Assembly (NCBI GenBank): GCA_021234155.1
Contig: JAJEKV010000002.1
Coordinates: forward strand, 37,115,107 to 37,179,106
Length of the DNA: 64,000 nt
Reading direction: 5' to 3'
Source of the DNA: Isoetes taiwanensis
Taxonomy: Eukaryota > Streptophyta > Lycopodiopsida > Isoetales > Isoetaceae
A program made the position numbers and the translations under genes. Of this stretch, positions 11,294 to 22,748 are shown piece by piece (within the stretch, counting starts at the first letter, position 1; each line of letters opens with the position of its first letter). The notes below the pieces were generated by a model that worked only from the letters and a program-made list of their open reading frames with translations, did no database searches and was not told the DNA's origin.

Positions 11294-11932
11294 ATGTCTC
11301 TAGCTAGAACCCTTAAGACCCAGTAAATGCGGCCTGTGCACACGAGCCCACTTGGCTGTGGATACTATGTTGTGATTCCGCACCAGATAACGGGTATGAT
11401 GGTGAAACGGAGATGGGATCTTGTCTAGCGTGGCTACAAGATTCCTATAGTGTTATAGTCGGGGCGGGGTATGGGTCTGACACTCCCTGGGTCGCAGGAT
11501 ACATGCTTATAGGACGACCTGGGCTCGAACGGGTGCAGCGAGTAGGCCTTTAGATTTAGGGGAATAAGTCAGGTACAGATGCAGGGACTGCTGATATGTC
11601 CCCTGTCCTCTAGCACACCCAGGGATCTATTGTGTCTGGGGAGGGGACGCCTCCCTAACCTGCCTCATTGGACTGGGGAGATGCAACCCAGAGTAGTCCC
11701 ATGGGTGATTCCATGGGATTGCATCTCCGGAAGGCTACAACCATGTCATATTATGTTTCAGCCTATCTGCAAAGTGTGCACAGGAGGGACGGATGGAGTG
11801 GACTACCCTAGCCATTGTTCTATGCCAATACCATGTTATATCTCTGTCTGTTGTTACCTTGAGGGCTTGACTGTCAGTCACTCCCTGGAGTCTGAGTCGG
11901 GGTAGAGCCCTTATTTATGGTATGTTGCACAA
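11294..11932 (+). repeat. LTR piece in plus orientation, interrupted
   Basis: The segment 11294-11705 is the reverse complement of 6749-7173, so it is the distal half of the same LTR family in the other orientation. It runs on to 11932, where a 7.5 kb element with inverted ends starts. The sequence that resumes at 19448 and ends TGTCACA before a primer-binding site at 19757 could be the rest of this LTR. That join is inferred. An open frame at 11579-11905 lies inside and is not a gene. Confidence 0.5.
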
Positions 11933-11942
11933 CCACCCCAAT

Positions 11943-12880
11943 ACTGGGTCCACATGTTGTTTTTTAGTGTGGTTTTTGCTAAAAAACAACATCAAAAAAC
12001 TACGTGTTGTTTTTTGTCCGATTTTGCTAGAAATGACGTGTAGTTTTTAGCGAAATTTTTATACATGTAGTTTTTTTTTGTTAAAAGTCTACACGTAGAG
12101 TTTTGTCAAAATTATCTACACGTAGGAATTATACGTGTGTCTACATGTTGTTTTTTAGAAGTAGATGTGGTTTTCAAGTGTTGTTTTTTCTAAAATAGAC
12201 ATGTGGTTCTTAATAAAACCTAAAAGGTCCACATGTAGTTTTTAACTATTGTTTTGTATGAAAAAAAACACTAAAAAACTACGTATAGAATTTTGTCCGA
12301 TTTTGCTAGAAACTACACGTAGTTTCTTTGTTTTTTCTTTTAACTATGTTGTTTCTAAATGTTATTTTCTTAAAAAAGTGATATGTGTTTTCTAGGAAGA
12401 ATGTGGTTTTTTGTAAACTCTGTTGTTTCTAAGTGTTGTTTTCTTGATAAAATGATATGTGTTTTTTAAGAAGAATGTGGTTTTTTTTTAACTCTGTTGT
12501 TTCTAAGTGTTGTTTTCTTAACAAAATGAAAAGTGCTTTTTAAAAAAAAATGTGGTTTTTTTTAATTATGTTATTTCTAGTTGTTGTTTTCTTAAAAAAA
12601 TGATATGTTTTTTTTAACTATGTTGTTTCTAAGTGCTAGAAAAATGATATGTGGTTTTTAAAAAATAACTGTTGTTTTCAAGTATTATTTTTCTCATGAA
12701 GAAGAATTTTGATATATAGGTTTATATAAAATCAACATGTGGTTGTTTAAAATAAGCAATTTCAAGTGTTGTTTTTGTGAAAAAAAAAAAACATGGTTTT
12801 GAATTGAAAAATATGCAAGTGTTATTTTTGTTTGTTTTTTTTTCTAAAACAAAGACGTGGTTTTGAATTGAAGATCTAAA
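11943..12880. repeat. Left subterminal array of TGTTGTTTTT-type repeats
   Basis: A strongly T/G-biased stretch in which TGTTGTTTT(T/C)T and variants recur many times at irregular spacing, mixed with ACATGTAGTTTTTA and ATGTGGTTTTT. The mirrored array lies at 18541-19430. Confidence 0.75.
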
Positions 12881-15212
12881 AACCATTGGAAAAATATACA
12901 CCTTTATTTTTCAAGATTGCAGTTACAATTCACAATCAAAACAAAGATATTTTCACACTGACTCCAAACTCCAGAGTGCAAAAATAACAAAGAGTCACGG
13001 ATCCTTCTAAAGGAGCTCTCTGCAAAGCACATAAGGTTATCAGAAAGGATTAAAATCAAAAGAAAAAAAAAAGGAAAAGGATTTACCAGTTATAAGGAAG
13101 GCATCAAATATAACAGACCTGTTTTTGCTATTTTTGCTGTGAAAAATACCTTGGACCTTTGGTGTTTCTGCTTGGACAGACTCTACTTGGCTTGCTTCGA
13201 TTCTTGGCTTGCTTCGATTCTTGCTTGCTTCTTAGCTTCTTGGCTTGGTTCGATTTTTGGCTTTGTACTGATATAAGCCCAGCATTGCTCACTGTCAACA
13301 GTGTACTGATATAAACCCAGCAGTATTCTGATCTAAATGCGGCGCCATAGCCTTGAAGCAGGGCGGCAGGAAGGCCGGCTATGAGCACACAAACGATTTG
13401 CAAGGACAAAGCCAAGTGATCGTTCAAAGCAGGGGTGAGCCAAAATACTAGCATAGAGAAAGCTACTTAAGATTGGCTCTCATTCTGCCTGCAACATAAG
13501 ATAATAATATCATGGAAAGAACTGAATTGCCATGAGAAAATAGAATGAGCTAAGAGAATCTTCTTGCAGACATTGCTCTTCAATAGCAAAGACAGGCCAG
13601 AACATGTGATCCGTTTTACAGGTATATAGTTTAAGAGTGCAGAAAGGCCTTATACCTCAAGGCGGGCTTCAGCACAGATTGCTGCCCAAAACCTGATATG
13701 TAATATATCTGGCTTTGTTTGCCTGGGAGGCCAAGTACGGAAGCTGATAGGGCAAAATCGGCTGATCTGGGCGGCATCAGACTGGTCGACACCATGCTGC
13801 CGGAAGTGCATAAACCGGCCCCATAGGAACCGATCTGCATAAATCGGCACTGGTGGTCAGGGTTTTCTTCATCTCTGTAATTCTTGCAGCCCATGAGATC
13901 GGCCCTGAAGGATTCTTCCAAGCCCCGGATACTGAAAAACCAGTCTAAGGTAGTATTTGAACCTCTGTTCATTATCTAGCTGCATAGAACTGGATTATGA
14001 TCATGCGAAATGAGATCCACTAAGTTTTTACCACCATCTGTTGGTGCTGGGCACTAGAACATGGTGGAGCAGAGATTGAAGGAGACAAGTTAGGAATTGC
14101 AAAAGAATTAACATGAGATTCCAGCTCCTTTGCTGAAGCAGAGCATCACCTGTATCATGTGAAGCAGGGCGGCATAGCCGTGAAGCAGACTAGCAGCTTT
14201 GAAGCAGCCGTGAAGCAGGGGAGCGCCATAGCCTCCTCTCTGATTTGGAAGCAGGAGAGTGCCATAGGGGCCGGCTCTTACCTTTCTGATTTGGAAGTAT
14301 AGAGTAGGAAAGCGGGAAAGTAGCAGACCAATAGCAGCAAAATACCCGGATCACCATCTGGGCCGTTTATATCTGCCAAATCTGGACCCTTGTTCTGAAC
14401 CTTTGATGGGGCATTTTTTTCATCCATATAATTTATTTTCAATTTTGAACTTATGATAAATGTTCCACTACTTTTGGCGGGGGATTTTTCCTTATGGGTT
14501 CTTCTACGTTCAAGCCATATGGCTATAGCCAAAATGGCTGGGACGTGCGCTGCACCATTTTCTTGGTTGTATAAGCTCAAGAAGTCCTTACTTTTAATTC
14601 TCAATGAGTGCCCGAAAAATTTTGAGGACAACTCGTTGAAATTGGAAAAATCTCCCAGCAAAGATATTTCTACAAAGCAAACCATTCCCTGTGGGATCTC
14701 AAAGTCATTAGGCTCATAAGCGCATCAACTCAAATTTAAGAAAGTCAGGGTGAAAAGCTTTTGAAAAAAAGTATAGACGAAGATTTGCCAGAGTTCATTG
14801 CACCAAAGGTATGTCCAACTCTTTTGTCTGTATTGAATACTTTGAATTGTACCTCTTTGAATTGTACCTCGTGTATTTTAATTTTCTAACAGCAAAAACA
14901 GAAAAACAACAGAAGACATACCGATGGGATTATTTTAGAAAAAATACTAGATAAGATTATTTATTTATGGACCTCTTTGCATTCTTTAACAAACAATTGA
15001 GGATCTACATAAGATTGGATGCTCATTGGTAGAAGAACACAGAATGGTCATGAAAATGCACCTTTCAGATGAATACATGAAGAAGCAAATTGGGCCTGGT
15101 GGTGCTTTATCCCTCTCAATGTAGTAAGATTCCAAGTTTCAAATTCCAGCCAAATGAAAGCAGAATCTTGTTATACAAACAAAAGGGTAGAATTTTGACG
15201 CAATAGCCACCT
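12881..15212. other. Interior of the 7.5 kb element, left part, no gene recognised
   Basis: Several short open frames occur (for example minus 13128-13454, minus 13631-13972, minus 14278-14685) but none shows a known motif. Local repeats are visible. GCTTGCTTCGATTCTTG-like units lie near 13190-13250. A phrase close to GAAGCAGGGCGGCATAGCC recurs near 13357 and 14160-14280. These may be captured host fragments. Confidence 0.4.
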
Positions 15213-15450
15213 AGGCACCAACGAATTTTGACGCATGTCACCTAGGCACCAACATGCCACCTAGGCTCAAACATGCCAAGGTGGCTCAAACATGCCAAGC
15301 TGGCTCAAACATGCCACGTGGGCTCCCAACATGCCACCTAGGCTCCAACATGCCAAGGTGGCTCAAACATGCCACCTAGGCACTAACATGCCACCTAGGC
15401 TCTAACATGCCACCTAGGCTCAAACATGCCACGCGGGTTCCAACATGCCT
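15213..15450. repeat. Minisatellite of about 18-base units (ATGCCACCTAGGCTCAAAC)
   Basis: About a dozen head-to-tail units contain CATGCCACCTAGGC or CATGCCAAGGTGGC, with no distinct spacers. Many units contain the palindrome CCTAGG. It is a tandem minisatellite inside the 7.5 kb element. Confidence 0.85.
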
Positions 15451-18157
15451 TTTTGATCTCAATAGCTGTTGAGAATGGCTCAATTCCACTGCAATAAGGA
15501 CCATAAACACATCTAAGTTTTGAGGCAAACAGAATTGACTACAATATGTGCTCCCACCAAAAATGAATTAAGGGAAAGAGACATCACTGAAGAGTATTAA
15601 GGGTCAACTGCATCTTCAACTCTTTTTCTGCCTTGGCCAAGCGTTCATAAGCCTGCCCCAAGTCTTGCTGCATATTGTGAGATTTATTTGAAGTCGTTAC
15701 ATTATTTCCTTTGAGCATTCTTGTTGGCCTTCAAGAAGACTAATCAAATGCAATGTTAACCATGTCGGCACCATGTCTTGGCCATAATCAATTTTTAACC
15801 TAAAGGTTTATGCATGCCCTAAATCGATATCCGTATGATGAAGGTTTTCAAACTTATTTAAGCCCTAACTTATTTCCAAGATATGCCCTACAAGTATTTT
15901 ACTAAACCATAAAATACAAAACATTGCATGCACATAACAAATTCTATGTCTCTAGAGATGCCAAATTGTCCCCAGATCCCCCGAGGAACTCTAGCAAGAT
16001 TATAAAATTGTCAAGTTACTGTATGAATATAGTATTGTAAGTCTATTGGGTAGATTCTTAAGTGTCCCATAAACATATAAATATGGAGTCCGCGTTAGCT
16101 CAAACCTACAATACTAGCTAGGGATGGAAATTAATCCCCCCTGGAACTAAATCAAGCAATTAAATGCTGCCATGATTTGGCAGCATAGAAGAGCAAATGG
16201 CATTTCACATTAATGGCTAACAACAAGTCAACTCAAGGGCTCGAGCTGAAGAACCAAGTAAGGACTTTCATTTGAAGCATCACAAGAAAGGATTCAAAGT
16301 AAAAAAATCAAAGGCACACAAGAAGGAGGGCAAGGTCAACTCAAAAAAGCTTCATGGCAATATCAAGATGGGAAGACCCCTTTAGAAGTAAGATGTTCAC
16401 TCAAGTTCAAATTCTTGGGCATGATTGATATATTGAGCACCCTTTGTCTCCACTTGCCTCACCTCACTCATCTCCACTACTATACAAACCCCAAAACGGT
16501 TCAAACTCTTTTCCTAGTCAAAAAACTTCTCACACATCCATGATAGACCCTCCATTCACTTGAGACACGAAAATCCGTACAAGAATTGACCTACCAATGG
16601 TCAAGATGACACATTTTCTCTCTAAGTCAAAGGGAGAGAAAATGAGCCTACATTTTCAATATCAAGTTGCTTGTGCAAAAGATAAGCCCAAAAATGGTTA
16701 AAACAATTGGCCAACTTACATTACAAAATATGCCATGTCATCATCCACCTCACCAAAGTTGGCCACCTCATCACACACCATATTCCTTTTTTCATCTCAC
16801 AAAAGTTTTTGACTAGGGGAAAAGTTTTTGCCAAGTCATCCCATGCCATGTCATCTTTGGATTGCCTACTCATGTCAAAACCATTCCATTCCAAAAAAAA
16901 AAACAATCAAATCGTCCTCTCCAAAAAAGATCCTTCCATAGGGTAGGGCATCAAAAGATTCCATGTGGCACAAAAAAGATTCCCAAATAGACATGGTTTG
17001 GCCCTATAGTTTGAATTCTAGGGAAGAGTGCCCTATGGTTGGAAGGTGCTAACACTTAATTTTTTCTATGCACCCCTTCGCCTAAGTCTCATTTCACCCA
17101 ATCCCTATGTGCCAAAACAAAACAAACCCAGATGCCAAGAATGTGCCGGAAATGAGAAAACAAAAAGGGGAAACATTTTTTGAAACAAGGGCCGGCTTCT
17201 GTGCGAAAGATTCGACTTCTGTGACTGTATCTGGAGCAGATTTGCGGAGCATAAGTTAAGAATGACCTGCCTTGCATGAAATACCTATTTATTTGATGCA
17301 AAATACTTGAATGTGTACCTTCATTTGATTATTTTTTATCCTGTGCCCAAGACTCTGAGCTTGGGAATTTATGTTCCTATTCTATGTGATGATTCAATGA
17401 AAGAAAATTCGAACTTGGTAAGCATTGTCCTCATTTGATAACCTAAAGCATAATATTGGAGTAAATTAATGATCTCAATTCAATTAGCGAGTCTAGGTGT
17501 AGATGATTGCTTCACAAGCCAAATATTAGCAAAAGAAAACAATCAAGTACTCTGTCTTCTGTAGAAATATTCCATTTATTCACCATAGAGTTAAAGTTGC
17601 TATTTCTTATCAAAAATCTTTATAAAGAAAAAAAGGGATCAGATCTCAAAAAAGGACTCTATGCACCTACTCTGCAGAGTCATCAGAAATCATTCCAATT
17701 GACAAAACTTGAAAAGGTATTATGTTCATACACTTGCAAAAAGAAGCTCTCGGGTTGGGATATTGACCAAAAATTGACCCGGTCAGTTTGATCAATTGCA
17801 CATAGTTGTCCTAAGGATTTTCTAGCATACTTTCATAGGCAGATCAAGTACCTTACCTAGTATCCAACAAAATTGATTTAATCAAAAAAAGCTCAAGGAA
17901 CCACACATGGGAAGTATTTTGCTGTGACAGTATTTTTATTGTTCAGGGAAGCTAATCTATTATGGCTGTTTGAGTAATTCTTTTGCAGTATTCTATCACA
18001 GAGTGGTTGCCTATAGCAACCTGGAGGTTCTACACCATTGAGGTTGAAGGTTTGCCATTAAATAATACATCATTAGACAGATCGAGGAGCTTTGTGAAAC
18101 ATCAAATTTCATCTAAAATATAATGTTCAATCAAATGTTATAACTAAAATTGTAATA
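15451..18157. other. Interior of the 7.5 kb element, right part, no gene recognised
   Basis: AT-rich, with only chance-length open frames. A short inverted repeat pairs CCTAGTCAAAAAACTT near 16512 with AAGTTTTTGACTAGG near 16802, which may mark a small hairpin element. I see no transposase. Confidence 0.4.
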
Positions 18158-18540
18158 GCACCTAGAAAAGCACCATCTGACGATTAGTCTGATGCAATAT
18201 CTGATGAATAGTCTGACGCAAAATCTGATGATATATCTGACGTTATATCTGACGCATTTTCTGACGATTATTCTGACGCATATTCTGACGCATATTCTGA
18301 CGCAAATTCTGACGCTTGTTTTGACGATACATATTTGACGTATATTCTGACGATTAATGTGACGCTTAACCTGACGAAGGCTTCTGACGATTTATGTGAC
18401 GACATGTCTGACGTAGTATCGTCAGGAAAAGCATCAAAATAGTAATCGTCAGTACGTTCATCAGCCTGTACGTCAGGCAAAAATCTCTCTAGACAGTCTG
18501 ACGATTTTTCTGACAAAAAATGCTCATTCTCTTATAGTGG
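18158..18540 (-). repeat. TCTGACG 12-base repeats ending in a CACTA-like terminus
   Basis: From about 18175 the motif TCTGACG(A/C) recurs roughly every 12-14 bases, degenerating to the right with some inverted copies (CGTCAG). At 18539 the minus strand begins CACTATAAGAGAATGAGC, close to the CACTA/EnSpm terminus (CACTACAAGAAA in many plants). Subterminal arrays of 10-20-base motifs next to such an end are typical of that superfamily, where they bind the transposon's own protein. The opposite end was not found, so this is a partial or rearranged element. The minus-strand frame at 18268-18516 (repeated SEYA) is only the repeat translated. Confidence 0.6.
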
Positions 18541-19430
18541 TTGGATCTAACCGTTGAAGTTATTTTTCACGAATGTAAAACAATACGATACATTCCCAAA
18601 GTTGAGCACACAAACAATATTCCAGGTGGTGGAGCTTTGCTTAAGAAATATCCTCAAAAAAACCATACTTCCTTAAGAAATAGCTGCGTAAAAACTACGC
18701 CACTTCAGAAAATCACACTTCTGTAAAAAAAAAAAAGCCACTTAAAAACTACACCTACTTAAAAACCACACATCAAAAAACCATACTTACTTTAAAAAAT
18801 AGCTACGTAAAAACTATACCTAGTTATATAAACCACACCAAAAAAATCATATTTCCTTAAAAATAGCTTCTTAAACACTACACCTAGTTATAAACTACAC
18901 CACTTCAGAAAACCATACTTCATTAAAAAACAGCCACTTAAAAACTACACCCGCTTATAAACCACACTTCAAAAAACCATACTTCTTTAAAAAACAGCTA
19001 TTTAAAAACTACACCCACTTATAAACGACACCTCAAAAAACAACACCTCGATTAAAAAAAATCATGCCACTTCAGAAAACCATACTTCCTTAAAAAACCA
19101 CCACTTCAAAAATTATACCTCCTTATAAACCACACTTCAAAAAACTATACTTCCATAAAAAACGGCTCTTAAAAACTACACCTAGTTATAAATTACACCT
19201 CAAAAAACAACACCTTCTTAAAAACAACACCCCCTCAAAAAAATAAGCAACACTTCTTTTAAAAAAACGACACCTCAAAAAAAGACCACACCTTCAAAAA
19301 AAAAAAAAACTATAGCTCCATAAAAAAAACTACACCGCCTCCTTAATAAACCACACCTCCACATAACCACATGTAGATTTTTTGGAACAACGACATGTTG
19401 TCTTTTTGTTACTGTTGTTTTTAGGTGTGG
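18541..19430. repeat. Right subterminal array, inverted relative to the left one
   Basis: An A/C-biased stretch of recurring AAAAACTACACCTA, AAAAACCACAC and AAAAAACAACACC motifs. Read on the minus strand it resembles the left array at 11943-12880. Confidence 0.75.
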
Positions 19431-19447
19431 TCCCAGAATTGGGGTGG

Positions 19448-19756
19448 TAGTGTTGCTTATGTTATCATGTACTTGTACTGCTATCTTTATGATGATGGAT
19501 GGACCACCCCTTCGTGGTGGTATACTATTCTGTGCATAATTGCTAATTGCTAACATATATGTATGCTTATGTTGTATAGGATTCCCATAGAGGATATGGG
19601 ACGAATGACACCTCCGTGTTCCTCACCCAAACACTTCGCCATCTCAAGTGGCCCGAGCTAGATGGAGGGCCTTTCCATAGTGATGTAGTCGTCACGGGAG
19701 GGGAATACCCCGTATTTGTACGATGGAAGCATCATATAGATTCTGGGAATGTCACA
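19448..19756 (+). repeat. End of a plus-oriented LTR
   Basis: The stretch ends AATGTCACA, the inverted match to the TGTGACGTT start of the LTR at 7737, and a primer-binding site follows at once. It is probably the last part of the LTR broken at 11932. Confidence 0.5.
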
Positions 19757-19769
19757 GTAGTATCAGAGC
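19757..19769 (+). promoter_or_regulatory. Primer-binding site for initiator methionine tRNA
   Basis: GTAGTATCAGAGC matches the plant initiator-tRNA primer site (TGGTATCAGAGC) with one change and lies directly after a CA-ending LTR. This marks the start of the internal region of a plus-strand LTR retrotransposon. Confidence 0.65.
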
Positions 19770-20144
19770 ATAATTTTGGTAGACCAAATCATTGCACTAG
19801 CCATAGTCTAACTCGTTAGATTGGTTAGTTGTAGGGGACTAAACTATCCCAATTCAATAGCAAGTATATATGTTGGCCTAATTATGGGAGGATCAAAGTA
19901 GTTAGGGATTAAGGTGTGTTATTAGAGTTTTGGAGAGAATGAGGTCTTTTATTTCCACAGGCCATAACTTTTTCTAGGTAACTCGGATAGAGGTGATTCT
20001 TGCACCACGTCGGGGAGAGTCAAATTGACCAAGGGACATAGGTATATCCGGTGCAAAAACGACATCAAATGGGCAAAGGAGCAAAAGGGGCGTGATCGGC
20101 AAAACAATGGCTTGGAATTCTAAACACACTTTTTTCTCCCTTTA
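19770..20144 (+). other. Leader of the plus-oriented retroelement
   Basis: Lies between the primer-binding site and the first long frame at 20145. I see no coding signal or repeat. Confidence 0.4.
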
Positions 20145-20940
20145 ATGGAGCTTGTTCAGCGGTTCACTGCCGAAAATAGGGTGCCTTACCCTATTTTCCA
20201 TCTGACGGAGTGCTTCTTCCTAAAGATGAATGCCTTAGGGGAGCCTTACGCCTTGGTGAAGCAATCCGACCAAGTGTTAATGCTGGTCAATTTCTATCCT
20301 CCTTCGTGTGTCAAAGTTGTTGAAGATCAGGCAATCAGGGCAGAAGCCGGAAAGATCATGGAGCTAGCCCAGGGTGATGAAGTGCGAAAATTGGAGAGGG
20401 GAGACCCGGAGGCCCGGGGCAGGGAGTATGTTTACTTGGGAGATAGGCAAGCTATAAATTGCGGGGAATCCATTTAACCTTTCCCCCTACCACTATGATG
20501 AGGCGTCCCAGAGTTTTATTTTGGGCGAGATTCTAGAGTATCTTACCCCTGACCTCATGATACCCATCCAGCTGGATATGCAGGCTAGGCCCGATAGATA
20601 TAAGAGCACATGGCAGCTGCATACGATGCGCAACAAGAAGCTGAATGGGCAGAGCAGCAATGACAAGCTAAGCAACTCGCCAAAAGAAAATGCTGAGCGA
20701 GAGACCCACCACCAGACTCAGCAAGATGAGGAGCGCAACACACATCGGGCCCCGGAATAGACTGAAACCCCTGCTGTCAAACGAAGGGAGAAGTTCACGA
20801 CATGTAAATCGGGGAGTGCCTAAAAGGAGAAGCTCAAGGCCGTCAGGAGTATTGGCAAATCCAGGAGTTTTGCCCGCTAACAGGACCGTGTGGATGCCAC
20901 GCGATCTTGCCCTGTGTCAGGGGACGAGGCCCTTCCTTAG
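20145..20940 (+). pseudogene. Unrecognised coding remnant upstream of a histone H3 domain
   Basis: A frame opens with ATG at 20145 and runs to 20474 (110 aa, starting MELVQRFTAENRVPYPIF). After a shift a second frame reads YHYDEASQSFILGEILEYL. A third short stretch near 20610-20690 reads AAYDAQQEAEWAEQQ, then AKQLAKRK. The frame at 20521-20760 is the same one that later encodes the H3 domain, interrupted by stops. I do not recognise the protein. Its place behind a primer-binding site suggests it belongs to a retroelement or was captured by one. It could equally be the long N-terminal part of a host gene. Confidence 0.5.
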
Positions 20941-21258
20941 AGGCCGCCCCAGCAACAGAAGACTCATAGGTACAAATCCGGTATCGTGGCACTGAGAGAG
21001 ATCCGAAAATACCAGAAGACAATATAGCTTCTGCGATGGAAGCTTTCCTTCCAGTGCCTGGTTCGAGAGATAGCACATGAATATCGCACCGATCTTCGGC
21101 TCCAGACCTTTGCTATGCTTGCCCTCCAGGAGGCCGCTGAAGACTACCTAGTGGCACTTTTTAGGGATGCTAACCTATGTGCTATCCATGCTAAGAGGGT
21201 TACCATCATGCCAAAGTACCTGGCCTTGGCACGACGAATTCGAGGAGACCGTAACTGA
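20941..21258 (+). pseudogene. Divergent histone H3 fold domain, inactivated
   Basis: From 20941 the frame gives an H3 C-terminal region almost complete. KTHRYKSGIVALREIRKYQK is the end of the tail and the alpha-N helix. Then come [50 protein letters not shown] and [12 protein letters not shown] with a stop at 21256-21258. One in-frame stop (TAG) follows KYQKTI, and two substitutions disturb the normally conserved LLIRKLPFQR block. The frame is uninterrupted by introns. ALQEAAED is a CENH3-like reading, but there is no extra residue in loop 1, so I cannot decide between a divergent H3 and CENH3. The canonical ARTKQTARKS tail is absent. Confidence 0.82.
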
Positions 21259-21540
21259 CTTGACAACTTGTTTTCTCCAAAATCATCATGTCAAATATTT
21301 TGTTGTATATACTTTTTAATAGAAATACAAAAATCTTGATTCCAGACTATAATGTCTTGTTTTGTATAGTTCTCTTGATTATTTATGAAAATTAATTTTT
21401 ATTTGTTTAATTACTAATAATGACTGACATTGATGTTAGCATATTTTTGCAATAAAGTGACACTAAACAAAGTTAGGGTTTCATTTCTCTTTTGCTTCCT
21501 TTGCTCTCTCTCTCTCCTCCTCCACATCCCTCCTGCACAA
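21259..21540 (+). other. Spacer
   Basis: AT-rich first, then a pyrimidine-rich CTCTCTCTCTCCTCC stretch near 21505 just before an ATG at 21541. It could be a leader for the next frame. Confidence 0.35.
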
Positions 21541-22180
21541 ATGGATGCCCTTAATCTCCTCCAATGGTACCAGGACGGTGAGCATTGGGATCTCTAGGTC
21601 CCATTCAACCTGCTTCAACCTTACTTACTTCAAGAGGTCGATCTAATCACCAATATGCAAGCCCACCCCGAGCATGCTGCCTTCCTCAAGTTTTACACTC
21701 AAGAAATGGTTCCCCTTTGCATCACCCTCGGAGATCCTCCTCACCTCTACTTGGAGAGGGCAATAGTATACGACATGTTGGGACTAACGTCCTCAAAGGA
21801 AAGCTCCGATAGGCCAAGAATCCACCTGTTGTGGTACATGAAGGCCAACAATATTTCGATGTAAAGTTTGCCTTGGCCATACTCATGGACCAATATGCCA
21901 ACAATGAAGCTTTGCCGGCAGAGAAGGGGAACGTACCAGCTCTGCTAGATGAGGAAGACGATGAGTAGGTCAGAGAGGATGATTTTGTTCGTTGGAAGCA
22001 GTTAGCGGAGCAAATGCCCCTACACCAAGACCAGGGAGCTCGACTTACAGGATTGGATACTCTCCCAGTTATCCATCACCAAGGTCAAGAATACCTCGTC
22101 TTGGAGGATATCATGTGGATATACCACATTATTGTTGACCTCAAGTTCAAAAAGAAGACACATGTCTTATATGAGCTCGC
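21541..22180 (+). pseudogene. Unrecognised coding remnant
   Basis: From the ATG at 21541 the plus strand reads MDALNLLQWYQDGEHWDL, a stop, and then a long open piece (ITNMQAHPEHAAFLKFYTQE, later ERAIVYDMLGLTSSKE). After a shift near 21860 it goes on with KFALAILMDQYANNEALPAE and, after another stop, DDFVRWKQLAEQMPLHQDQG. The acidic and glutamine-rich composition and unbroken sense suggest a once real protein, perhaps the gag of the retroelement. I know no family for it. It ends abruptly at the LTR piece at 22183. Confidence 0.4.
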
Positions 22181-22182
22181 CT

Positions 22183-22748
22183 TCTAGGAAGCTTTTAGAT
22201 CTCTACCTATCCTTAATCTCAAACACATAGGAAGAACAGAAAGAGAGAACATAATCATAAATAAAGCAACCATCCTCATCTTAACAGTAGATAACAGAGA
22301 AATTAACCATCCATCTAATCATACAAGGGTTAGCTGAAGCACAAACTATCTAGAGACTAACTGGACTCTTAGCTAGAACTATTGTCACGAAAGGCTTCCA
22401 TTCTTCTAGTCTGGTTGTAGTGTCTGGTGGCTTCTCCTTCCTCCAACTCTTCCCAATCGATTTGGACCAGAATTGGAGGTAGGGACCCAATTTGAATCCT
22501 ATTCTTCGCAAGTTTCCCCTGGCCAATCGATTTAGGCTAGGCGGCACTCCCTAATTAGCTGAATTTTACTAATTAATACATTAATTAGCCTAATTAGGTT
22601 ATTTAACTTGCAAACAATTTAGCATAGCTAATAAAAGCCCTTTTAGGTTAACCCAAGTTATCCCCGAATGACCCATAAGGGTCTAGTTATACCCTGGTGA
22701 CGTGTCATGGTATGTATACATATATCGTATAAATACATGGAACGTCAA
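22183..22748 (-). repeat. Partial LTR of the chromovirus family
   Basis: Same orientation and sequence as 7183-7737, diverged by scattered substitutions and small indels. It starts (minus strand) at TTTGACGTTCC, the counterpart of TGTGACGTTCC at 7737. Confidence 0.8.

Larger units (their letters stand above)
11933..19447. mobile_element. 7.5 kb element with inverted ends and long subterminal repeat arrays
   Basis: The left end reads CCACCCCAATACTGGG and continues TCCACA. The right end, read on the minus strand, is CCACCCCAATTCTGGG and continues ACCACA. That gives 22 bases with 2 mismatches. Inside each end lies roughly 900 bases of degenerate short repeats built on TGTTGTTTTT and TGTAGTTTTTAA, in opposite orientation at the two sides. 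Such subterminal arrays are typical of CACTA (EnSpm) and some other cut-and-paste transposons. The ends do not start CACTA and I see no target site duplication, so the family is open. No transposase was found, so the copy would be non-autonomous. Confidence 0.6.

Noticed and set aside
15213..15450. Regular repeats that could suggest a CRISPR array
   Set aside because: Units are head to tail without unique spacers and lie in plant transposon DNA.
18268..18516. Minus-strand frame with repeated SEYA residues
   Set aside because: It is the 12-base minisatellite read in one frame.
20941..21258. Firm call of this H3 domain as CENH3
   Set aside because: It lacks the extra loop-1 residue typical of CENH3 and is damaged in the alpha-1 region, so only H3-like is justified.
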